Of a DNA stretch of 5,952 bases, positions 1-5,559 are shown piece by piece. The translations under genes and the position numbers were made by a program. Under the pieces are notes generated by a model. That model searched no databases. It worked only from the letters and a program-made list of their open reading frames with translations, and was not told where the DNA came from. The stretch comes from Chloroflexota bacterium (GTDB taxonomy: Bacteria > Chloroflexota > Ktedonobacteria > Ktedonobacterales > Ktedonobacteraceae), in assembly GCA_005881295.1 (NCBI GenBank), contig VBHS01000415.1, positions 1-5,952 of the forward strand. Direction: 5' to 3'. Each line of letters opens with the position of its first letter. Position 1 is the stretch's first letter.

Positions 1-1
1 A

Positions 2-451
2 GGGGAATTGCCAGCTGACCTGGTATTCAAGCTCTCTGTACAGATTGGCACTGCTAATCCGGCAGCAGCGCTTGTGATGGAGCGATTAGGAGGTGGCACG
101 CTGAATCCACCGACTGATCTATCACTAGCGCAGCTAGCTGCCATCCGCCAGGCTACCACAATGCCGCTTGATGTATACGTCGAGGCTCCTGACGACTTTG
201 GTGGCTTTGTTCGTCACTATGAGATTGCGGAACTCGTGCGCGTAGCTGCACCGATCTATCTCAAGTTTGGGCTGCGCAACGCCCCGGATGTATACCCAAG
301 CGGTACGCACCTTGAGCCTACAGTGATAGCACTCTCTCGTGAACGTGTGCGTCGTGCCAGTATCGGGCTGGCGCTATTACGCGAATACTATCCTGAAGCA
401 ATTACATCCGAACTGAGAGCAAAAGGGTTAGCGGTTCCGGTCCTCTCGTAG
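2..451 (+). CDS. C-terminal part of an unrecognised, probably (beta/alpha)-barrel protein (5' end outside window)
   Basis: The frame is open from the first bases of the window to TAG at 449-451, so only the last ~149 residues are seen; the TTG at 8 is probably an internal codon, since no ribosome binding site fits before it. The alternation of short hydrophobic strands and helices (ALVMERLGGGTLN, then LAAIRQATTMPLDVYVEAPD, then VRVAAPIYLKFGL) looks like the second half of a TIM-barrel. The acidic strand end VEAPDDFGGF and the loop LRNAPDVYPSGTHLE are the most distinctive segments. I cannot assign a family with confidence; a U32-peptidase-like or aldolase-like barrel protein is possible. It lies 37 bp upstream of the aldehyde dehydrogenase on the same strand, so the two are probably co-transcribed and this protein may act in the same catabolic route. 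That role is inferred only from position. Confidence 0.7.
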   Translation, partial: GELPADLVFKLSVQIGTANPAAALVMERLGGGTLNPPTDLSLAQLAAIRQATTMPLDVYVEAPDDFGGFVRHYEIAELVRVAAPIYLKFGLRNAPDVYPSGTHLEPTVIALSRERVRRASIGLALLREYYPEAITSELRAKGLAVPVLS

Positions 452-488
452 TGATTGAATCGGCGATACTTAAGATAGGAGAAGTAAA

Positions 489-1931
489 ATGGCAACCGAA
501 CTGCGTTCTTATATTGATGGTAATTGGCATGATGGAGCCCGATTAGTTGATGATATCAATCCAGCGAACCCCTCAGAGGCGGTCGCGCAAGTATCGATGG
601 GCAACACCTCGGTAGCAGTCGCCGCTGTGGAGGCCGCCAGCGCCGCGTTCGCCGGCTGGCGTCGCACACCTGCCCCGGCCAGGGGAGAGATTCTGCGCAA
701 GGCTGCCGATTTGCTTGAGCAGCGAGCTAGCACTGTAGGTAGAGACCTTACCCGCGAGGAGGGCAAGACGCTGGTAGAAGGAATCGGTGAGACGAAGCGT
801 GCTGCAGCGATACTGCGCTACTACGCTGGCTTGACCTTAGAAGCCGACGGACAAACGTATCCTAGCCTCTCTCCAAAGACGTTTCTCTTCGCGCGCCGTG
901 AACCGATTGGCGTTGTAGCAGCAATCACCCCCTGGAACTTTCCCATCGCTATTCCTGCCTGGAAGATAGCTCCCGCGCTGGCCTATGGCAATACGGTCGT
1001 CTGGAAGCCAGCCGAGCTGGTGCCGCTCACCGCTACGCACCTGCTCGAGGCGCTTGTCGATGCTGGACTTCCAAAAGGCGTGCTCAATATGGTTCTTGGT
1101 AGGGGGTCAGAAGTTGGTGAAGTGCTTGCAACTCATCAAGCGATAGATGCTATTACCTTTACTGGCTCTAATCCCGTTGGTCGTTCCATCCAGCGCAAAG
1201 CGACGGAGCACGGTAAAAAGGTTCAATTAGAGATGGGCGGCAAAAATCCGTCGGTCGTACTGGCGGATGCGAACCTGGATCATGCTGCGGAACAGGTGGC
1301 ACGTGGAGCATTCCTCAGTGCGGGTCAGAAGTGTACAGCCACGAGCCGTGTGATTGTCGAGGAGCCAGTACTACGTGAATTTCAAGACCGGCTTACTGCG
1401 CTGGCGAAGGCTTGGAAACTGGGCGATCCTTTGGAAGAAGACACCAAAGTCGGCCCGGTGGTGTCCAGGGATCAAATGCAGACCGTGCTTGACTACATCC
1501 AGATTGGTTCGCAAGAGGGCGGCCGTGTTCTTACTGGCGGTGAAAAGGCCAAAGACCTGGGGGATGGCTACTACGTGCAGCCCACCATTATTACTGATCT
1601 CAGCCGCGAGAGCCGGGTGGCACGTGAGGAGATTTTCGGCCCGGTTGTCGCCATTCTTCCTGCCAGGTCATACGAGGAAGCTGTAGCGTTGGCGAACGAT
1701 ACACCGTTTGGCTTGACTGCGAGTCTCTTCACCAACGATCTCACCAAAGCGCTTCGCTTCGCCAATGATATACGCGTTGGTGTCGTCAAGATCAATCAAG
1801 AGAGTGCAGGGCTTGAGTTCCAGGTACCCTTCGGAGGAGCCAAAGAAAGCTCTTCGGGTTCACGTGAGCAAGGAGAGGCGGCTAAGGAGTTCTTTACTCA
1901 ATGGAAGACCGTGTACATGGACCAGGTATGA
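489..1931 (+). CDS. Aldehyde dehydrogenase, alpha-ketoglutarate-semialdehyde (2,5-dioxopentanoate) dehydrogenase type
   Basis: This is a complete 480-residue ALDH-superfamily enzyme of the usual length, predicted to be cytoplasmic and to oxidise an aldehyde to the acid with NAD(P)+. Visible motifs are PWNFP with Asn150, the cofactor-binding KPAE with Lys173, the FTGSNPVG turn at 224-231, LEMGGKNP with general base Glu248, the nucleophile Cys282 in GQKCTATSR, and EEIFGP at 380-385. The C-terminal run PFGGAKESSSGSREQG and the final FFTQWKTVYM resemble enzymes that convert alpha-ketoglutarate semialdehyde to 2-oxoglutarate in sugar-acid and hydroxyproline breakdown. The subfamily call is by recollection and less certain than the superfamily. 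The start is supported by AGGAGA at 477-482, six bases before the ATG. The last 54 codons (1767 to the stop) lie in the left arm of a long inverted repeat and recur, protein-identical, at the end of the convergent FAH-type gene. Confidence 0.93.
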   Translation: MATELRSYIDGNWHDGARLVDDINPANPSEAVAQVSMGNTSVAVAAVEAASAAFAGWRRTPAPARGEILRKAADLLEQRASTVGRDLTREEGKTLVEGIGETKRAAAILRYYAGLTLEADGQTYPSLSPKTFLFARREPIGVVAAITPWNFPIAIPAWKIAPALAYGNTVVWKPAELVPLTATHLLEALVDAGLPKGVLNMVLGRGSEVGEVLATHQAIDAITFTGSNPVGRSIQRKATEHGKKVQLEMGGKNPSVVLADANLDHAAEQVARGAFLSAGQKCTATSRVIVEEPVLREFQDRLTALAKAWKLGDPLEEDTKVGPVVSRDQMQTVLDYIQIGSQEGGRVLTGGEKAKDLGDGYYVQPTIITDLSRESRVAREEIFGPVVAILPARSYEEAVALANDTPFGLTASLFTNDLTKALRFANDIRVGVVKINQESAGLEFQVPFGGAKESSSGSREQGEAAKEFFTQWKTVYMDQV

Positions 1932-2329
1932 GCCATCCCGAAATGCACACTCGTACCCGTAGGGGCGGGGGACGCCTGCGTCCAATACATTTCAAAGAAG
2001 AAAGCATCTCGCTATGTCATCCTGAGCGCAGCGAAGGATCTCTCGCCGGACAGAGATCCTTCGCTGCGCTCAGGATGACATAGCGAGATGCTCTCTTCTT
2101 TGAAATGTATTGGACGCAAGCGTCCCCCGCCCCTGCGGGTACGAAGGTGCATTTCGGGATGGCTCATACCTGGTCCATGTATACTGTCTTCCATTGAGTA
2201 AAGAACTCTTTGGCCGCCTCTCCCTGTTCACGTGAACCCGAAGAGCTTTCTTTGGCTCCTCCGAAGGGTACCTGAAACTCGAGCCCTGCACTCTCTTGAT
2301 TGATCTTGACGACACCAACCCGTATATCA
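1766..2329. repeat. Long near-palindrome: two 278-bp inverted arms with an 8-bp spacer
   Basis: Positions 1766-2043 pair with 2052-2329 as reverse complements without any gap; every paired position sums to 4095, and the spacer is 2044-2051. I count 14 mismatches by eye, about 95% identity. Each arm carries 54 codons of aldehyde dehydrogenase C-terminus, the TGA stop (1929-1931 and 2164-2166), and about 112 bp of 3' flank ending in a shared hairpin. Nine mismatches are in the coding part and five in the flank (1949, 1950, 1960, 1976, 2002 in left-arm coordinates). Homology ends sharply at 1766 and 2329, inside the dehydrogenase gene on the left and inside the FAH-type gene on the right. The divergence argues against a simple fold-back sequencing artefact, which would give identical arms. 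Confidence 0.95.
2003..2092. repeat. REP-like hairpin, perfect 41-bp stem and 8-nt loop, between convergent genes
   Basis: Positions 2003-2043 are perfectly complementary to 2052-2092, with loop 2044-2051 (CGCCGGAC). The stem contains CATCCTGAGCGCAGCGAAGG, a motif I recognise as a high-copy interspersed palindrome in Chloroflexota and some other genomes. It lies at the centre of the long palindrome, between the convergent stops at 1931 and 2164. It may end transcription from both sides or protect 3' mRNA ends, but there is no clear uridine tract, so an intrinsic terminator is not proven. Just outside it lie small hairpins, GGACGC-CT-GCGTCC (1970-1983) and its mirror (2112-2125), and CCC-GTA-GGG (1956-1964) and its mirror, suggesting a composite repeat element in the 3' flank. 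Confidence 0.85.
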
Positions 2330-2937
2330 CCGGGACCAAGAGCACAACAGCCAGCATATACCTTGGCTTGAGGGAGATACAAGGGATTCTCGCCCTCAAT
2401 ACTGCGAGAACTGACATCGTTGCCAATTGTATAACCAATAATCTCGCCATATGCGTTGATAACCAGGACAAGCTCTGGTTCTGGCACGTCCCACGTTGAA
2501 TCGGCTCGCACGACAATTGGCGCATCGGGGTCGGCAACCCGTCGTGGAGTCGCCTTGAAGAAGAGTTCAGGACGTTGCGCAGTGTATACCTTTGCATAGA
2601 TATCCGGTGTTCCGCTCTCCTCCTTTCGCGCCTCTTCAGATTGTTTATAGGTCACCCCTGCGGCCCACACCTCCGTTTCCCCGTCAATCGGAGCGAGGAT
2701 ATTTGCAGAGGGATTCCCAGCTTCAGCGGATCGAACAATATCCTCGATCTGTGCACGCAGTTCGCTAGCTCTCATTCGAAGGAGATTGCGCAACTCGCCG
2801 TTGTAGGGACTCGATTTATCGCTTTCCACGGGGTGGGTCGTAGGGACTCGCGTTATCGCTTCCCCAATGACTTGACCATCATGGAGCAGCCCAACGGCTG
2901 CTCCACCATTGGAAGATCTGTAACGAATAATCTGCAC
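2164..2937 (-). CDS. Chimeric ORF: truncated fumarylacetoacetate-hydrolase family protein fused to an aldehyde dehydrogenase tail
   Basis: The 257-residue frame has two unrelated parts. Residues 1-203 belong to the FAH superfamily, whose members hydrolyse, decarboxylate or dehydrate 2-keto acids, including 2-keto-3-deoxy sugar acids. Visible are WAAGVTYKQSEEARKEES (91-108), RPELFFKAT (122-130), likely metal ligands Glu153 and Glu155 in VPEPELVLVI, Asp174 in GYTIGNDVSSRS, and EGENPLYLPQAKVY (181-194). After CCALGP the FAH sequence should run on for roughly 80-90 residues, including a conserved Thr-Gly-Thr-Gly-type segment. Instead residues 204-257 are identical to the last 54 residues of the aldehyde dehydrogenase at 489-1931. 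The FAH fold is therefore incomplete and the product is probably inactive. I chose the GTG at 2937-2935 because AAGAGGAG lies seven bases before it and the family usually begins near (M)QIIRYR; an ATG at 3024 would add 29 atypical residues read over the transporter gene. The gene lies 13 bp downstream of the transporter. Confidence 0.85.
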   Translation of the reverse strand: MQIIRYRSSNGGAAVGLLHDGQVIGEAITRVPTTHPVESDKSSPYNGELRNLLRMRASELRAQIEDIVRSAEAGNPSANILAPIDGETEVWAAGVTYKQSEEARKEESGTPDIYAKVYTAQRPELFFKATPRRVADPDAPIVVRADSTWDVPEPELVLVINAYGEIIGYTIGNDVSSRSIEGENPLYLPQAKVYAGCCALGPGDIRVGVVKINQESAGLEFQVPFGGAKESSSGSREQGEAAKEFFTQWKTVYMDQV

Positions 2938-2944
2938 GAATGTG

Positions 2945-2952
2945 CTCCTCTT
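2945..2952 (-). promoter_or_regulatory. Ribosome binding site of the FAH-type gene, overlapping the transporter stop
   Basis: Read on the minus strand, AAGAGGAG is followed by seven bases and then GTG at 2937. It shares two bases with the TAA stop of the transporter (2953-2951), which suggests translational coupling in one operon. This site decides the GTG start over the upstream ATG at 3024. Confidence 0.7.
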
Positions 2953-4055
2953 AATGCTGTGCCACTTTCTCTCTCTCAGGGGCTGTTTCCACAGGTTGAC
3001 GATATGAGCCATAACGGAACACAAGGGTCATCAGTCCTGCTAGCACAAGCGAAATGCTGAGTATGACGATACCGGTGAGGTTTGACCCTGTCCTGGTAAT
3101 GAAGTATCCGACCAGGAATGGCCCTAAGAGCCCACCCAGGTTGCCGAGAGCATTGATGAGCCCCATACCTGAACCAACTGACCCTTTGCTCAGGAACAAC
3201 GGCGGTAATGTCCAGAATATGCCAACATAGGCGAGCACGAATCCCTCTGATATTATGAGGAAGAGAATGCCCAGGAGAGGCGAGGACAAACCCAACCATC
3301 CAGACAAGAGGAGCGCGATACCTCCTATAATGAGCGGAAAGGCGACATGCCTTTTGCGTTCGCCCGTGCGATCAGAGTGATTGGCATTGAGGTACATGCC
3401 TATCACGGCTGCAATGTATGGCAGTGTCGCTATGAGGCCTACCAGGCCGAAGCCTTGCTTGCTGAGCTGTATCGGGAGAATCGTCAATCGTAAACCACCA
3501 GACAACTGCCCAGATAAGTGGGGGAATGCCCTCAAGGATGAAGAGGGTGCGCCAATCAGTCCAGGTGAGTATCCAACCTGAGATGGGCGAGGTGATGATG
3601 GAGGCAACGGGTAGGCAGAACATCCAGTAGGAGTTGGCGCGTGCCCGTTCTTCCATGGGGAACCAGCGTGCCAGCAGGACCAGTGTGGCTGGCCAGACAC
3701 CCCCTTCTGCAACCCCTAAAAAGAAGCGAATGATGAGCAGTTGAGTGACATTTTGGGCAAGACCGGTTAGGATTGCAAATATGCCCCAGGCAATGAGCGA
3801 GAAAAAGACAAACCTCTTCGCACTCCACTTCATAGCCAATTGCCCACCCGGAATTTGCAACAATACATAGCCGACGAAAAAAATGCCACTCGCGAGACCG
3901 GCTATAGTAGCACTGACAGCTAGCGATTTCTCTATGCCAGGAATGGCAAAGCCAATATTCACTCGATCCATGAAAGCTATCGTGTACATAAGGAAAGCTG
4001 CCGGAATAATGTGGATCCAGCGCTTTTTAGGTACTGATGCTGCTTGAGTTGCCAT
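2951..4055 (-). pseudogene. MFS transporter, anion:cation symporter (ACS) family, broken by internal deletion and frameshift
   Basis: The N-terminal half reads from ATG 4055 with GAAAGGGG at 4068-4061 as ribosome binding site. It shows MDRVNIGFA (29-37), typical of the ACS family of organic-anion/proton symporters (tartrate, galactonate, glucarate and related), and about six membrane segments up to WWFTIDDSPDTAQ near residue 198, after which the frame becomes nonsense and stops at 3372. The second half resumes in another frame around 3478 (LPIQLSKQGFGLVGLIATLPY) and continues for 175 residues with the remaining membrane segments to VAQH and TAA at 2953-2951. The two halves meet directly, without the central cytoplasmic loop and the segment before LPxxxxQLS that intact members carry. 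About 370 residues are encoded against a usual 430 or so, so roughly 200 bp appear to be deleted, with a frameshift. As written it would not give a working transporter. It is the first gene of the minus-strand operon and probably imported the substrate of the neighbouring enzymes. Confidence 0.88.
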
Positions 4056-4353
4056 AACAGCCCCTTTCTATTGAGCAATCTGCACAATGTTCAGTTATAC
4101 TGCTGACTATCCAATCGGCGTTTCTTTTCAACGCAGTACGAACTACAAACTCTTGAACGCAGTCTTTGTAGCGCCAACTTTTTTGTTGTCCTGCCTTTTC
4201 CTTCAATGAGTTCGTCTTGGCGCTGCTCTGTGATGCTCACTCTAAAGAGTAGCTATTTACGAGGCGAAATATTTCTGAAGAAGGTTACAGTTCCAATCCC
4301 TTCCAGGCCGCAGGAGCAAAATCAATAAGTACTGATACTAAAAACACGAATGT

Positions 4354-4371
4354 GTAACCCAAAAAGGTTAC
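4354..4371. promoter_or_regulatory. Candidate operator dyad GTAACC-N6-GGTTAC
   Basis: Six-base arms GTAACC (4354-4359) and GGTTAC (4366-4371) flank a six-base spacer, a geometry compatible with a dimeric repressor site. An additional copy of AAGGTTAC lies at 4281-4288, matching AAGGTTAC at 4364-4371. The function is inferred; no regulator gene is present in the window. Confidence 0.35.
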
Positions 4372-4387
4372 TCTGCATATAAAATTT

Positions 4388-4446
4388 TTTTATGTGAGTT
4401 GCGATTTTTGCAGCCACAGGATACAAGAATCGCAACTCACATAAAA
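4388..4446. repeat. AT-flanked inverted repeat, 23-position stem and 13-nt loop
   Basis: Positions 4388-4406 are perfectly complementary to 4428-4446 (19 bp: TTTTATGTGAGTTGCGATT and its complement). The stem extends inward by a G-T pair (4407/4427) and three further pairs to 4410/4424, leaving loop 4411-4423. It lies mid-way in a divergent promoter region, about 165 bp before the dehydrogenase start. It could be a large operator, an mRNA-leader hairpin, or a remnant of a small non-autonomous element with terminal inverted repeats; the sequence does not decide between these. Confidence 0.75.
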
Positions 4447-4489
4447 TAAGCAGCCTGAAAAGTTAGGGGTGCTGAAACGCACATAAAAT
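4438..4489 (+). repeat. Direct repeat of CACATAAAAT, 42 bp apart
   Basis: CACATAAAAT occurs at 4438-4447, overlapping the right arm of the hairpin, and again at 4480-4489. The 42-bp period is close to four helical turns, so the two copies would face the same side of the DNA. GAATCG also occurs beside both copies (4427-4432 and 4492-4497) but on opposite sides. It may be a pair of binding sites or decayed repeat ends. Confidence 0.45.
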
Positions 4490-4610
4490 GCGAATCGTAC
4501 ACATGCTAGGATAGTTAAGTATAGTAGGTGCATCCCCTTCTTAGTGCGAACTTCATCCACTTCGATCCTTTTTCTCCAGGTAGGCAGGAGTAGAGAAGAA
4601 AGTTACGGCT

Positions 4611-5528
4611 ATGACAGAGCAAAAGCATCCTCGCGAACTACATGTGGGCTTTATTGGCGTCGGCGTGATGGGCCGCCCAATGGTGAGTAACCTGTTGAAA
4701 GCTGGCTTCCCCTGCACGATTTACGATATCAACCCTGCCCCCGTTGAGGCTTTAGTTGCTGAGGGAGCAACCTCGGCGAGTAGCGCCGCAGAGGTTGCTA
4801 AGAGCAGCGATATTTTCGTGACAATGGTCGTAAATGATGCGCAGTTAGCCGCTACCCTCTTTGAGCCAGGCAATGCTGCTTCCGCACTGAAGCCCGGCGC
4901 AATCGTCATCGGTATGAGTACGATGAGCGTAAGAATGGTGCGGGAAGCCGCTGCGCGCTTGCAGGAAGTAGGTGTACATTACCTGGACGCTCCCGTCAGT
5001 GGTGGAGAGGCGGGAGCTACCGGGGGTACATTGAGCATCATGGTGGGCGGTCCCCCTGAAGTATTTGAACGCTGTAAGCCTGTACTGTCGGTGCTGGGCT
5101 CGAATATCTATCATGTTGGGCAGAATGTAGGTGATGGTCAGGCGGTCAAGATGATCAATCAGCTCATGGTCTGCGTGCATAATGCGGTGGCGGCGGAAGC
5201 GCTCGCGCTGGGGGAGAAAGCTGGTCTGGACAAAACTATGCTGTTTGAAATCATCAGCAAGAGCGCAGGCAACAGCTGGATATTTTCGGATAGAGGTTCG
5301 CGTATGGTTTCCGAGAACTTCTCACCACCGAAAAGCGCCCTCAGCATCCTGGTGAAGGATTTGGGATTTGTTGTGGATACTGCCAACAACATGGGCTATC
5401 CTCTCATATTGGGTAGTATTACGTATCAACTCTACAAAATGGCAAGCATCAAGGGCTGGGACAAACTGGACGACTCCATCATGATCAAGCTGATGGAGGA
5501 AATAGCCGGCTTGGGCAATAAAGAGTGA
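4611..5528 (+). CDS. NAD-dependent beta-hydroxyacid dehydrogenase (3-hydroxyisobutyrate / tartronate semialdehyde reductase family, L-threonate dehydrogenase-like)
   Basis: This is a complete 305-residue enzyme of normal length for the family, which interconverts beta-hydroxyacids and their semialdehydes or keto acids in the cytoplasm. The N-terminal Rossmann domain has GVGVMGRPM with Gly16, Gly18 and Gly21. Asp39 at the end of the second strand (IYDINP) suggests NAD rather than NADP. DAPVSGGEAGA (126-136) is the substrate-binding signature, and Lys180 in GQAVKMINQ is the expected catalytic lysine, with Asn184 following. The all-helical C-terminal half contains SAGNSWIF (218-225) and VKDLGFVVDTA (248-258). 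SAGNSW together with the late DDSIMIK reminds me of L-threonate dehydrogenases, so threonate or a similar C4 acid is a plausible substrate; 2-hydroxy-3-oxopropionate reductase is the alternative. The start follows a modest purine-rich site, GAGAAGAA (4593-4600). It is first in an operon with the short-chain dehydrogenase 31 bp downstream. Confidence 0.9.
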   Translation: MTEQKHPRELHVGFIGVGVMGRPMVSNLLKAGFPCTIYDINPAPVEALVAEGATSASSAAEVAKSSDIFVTMVVNDAQLAATLFEPGNAASALKPGAIVIGMSTMSVRMVREAAARLQEVGVHYLDAPVSGGEAGATGGTLSIMVGGPPEVFERCKPVLSVLGSNIYHVGQNVGDGQAVKMINQLMVCVHNAVAAEALALGEKAGLDKTMLFEIISKSAGNSWIFSDRGSRMVSENFSPPKSALSILVKDLGFVVDTANNMGYPLILGSITYQLYKMASIKGWDKLDDSIMIKLMEEIAGLGNKE

Positions 5529-5543
5529 GTTCCATGATTTAAC

Positions 5544-5552
5544 AGGAGGTGA
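5544..5552 (+). promoter_or_regulatory. Strong Shine-Dalgarno sequence for the short-chain dehydrogenase
   Basis: AGGAGGTGA matches the anti-Shine-Dalgarno sequence almost ideally and is followed by seven bases and the ATG at 5560. It fixes the start of the downstream gene, and it is much stronger than the site in front of the hydroxyacid dehydrogenase. Confidence 0.85.
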
Positions 5553-5559
5553 CATAATC

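Larger units (their letters stand above)
4056..4610. other. 555-bp divergent intergenic region with several dyads, no gene seen
   Basis: This region separates the minus-strand transporter operon from the plus-strand dehydrogenase operon and should carry both promoters. I see no credible coding frame or RNA gene. Dyads include CTACAAA/TTTGTAG (4143-4149 and 4165-4171), CAAC-TTTTTT-GTTG (4175-4188), ACTCT-AA-AGAGT (4239-4250), GTAACC/GGTTAC (4354-4371) and the long hairpin at 4388-4446. For the plus-strand operon, TGCTAGGAT (4504-4512) could be an extended -10 and TATAGT (4520-4525) an alternative -10, but no convincing -35 is present; both are weak. The stretch 4300-4490 is notably AT-rich compared with the genes. 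Confidence 0.6.

Noticed and set aside
2003..2092. Intrinsic (Rho-independent) terminator
   Set aside because: The stem is strong but there is no run of T on either side, so it is recorded as a REP-like hairpin with only a possible role in transcript ends.
1901..2194. Two mirrored 60-codon frames, one per strand (1901-2083 plus, 2012-2194 minus), ending in FAALRMT
   Set aside because: They are translations of the REP-like palindrome and the dehydrogenase 3' end. The HPERSEGS...FAALRMT peptide is a well-known false hypothetical protein produced by this repeat type.
1766..2329. Palindrome as a fold-back (single-molecule or library) artefact
   Set aside because: Fold-back products have identical arms; here 14 differences exist and those in the coding part are all synonymous. 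Mis-joining of two real loci during assembly is not excluded.
2070..2597. 175-codon minus-strand frame overlapping the FAH-type gene
   Set aside because: It is an out-of-frame shadow of the chimeric gene. Its length comes from the coding bias of the true frame and the palindrome, and it shows no domain-like sequence.
2938..3024. ATG at 3024 as the start of the FAH-type gene
   Set aside because: It would add 29 residues read out of frame over the transporter C-terminus. The GTG at 2937 has a well-spaced ribosome binding site and matches the usual N-terminus of the family.
2575..3060. 161-codon plus-strand frame opposite the FAH-type gene and transporter end
   Set aside because: It is antisense to recognisable FAH and MFS sequence, has no ribosome binding site and no family-like motifs.
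4056..4610. Riboswitch, tRNA or small RNA in the long intergenic region
   Set aside because: I see no cloverleaf, T-box or known riboswitch core; only short dyads and one hairpin are present.
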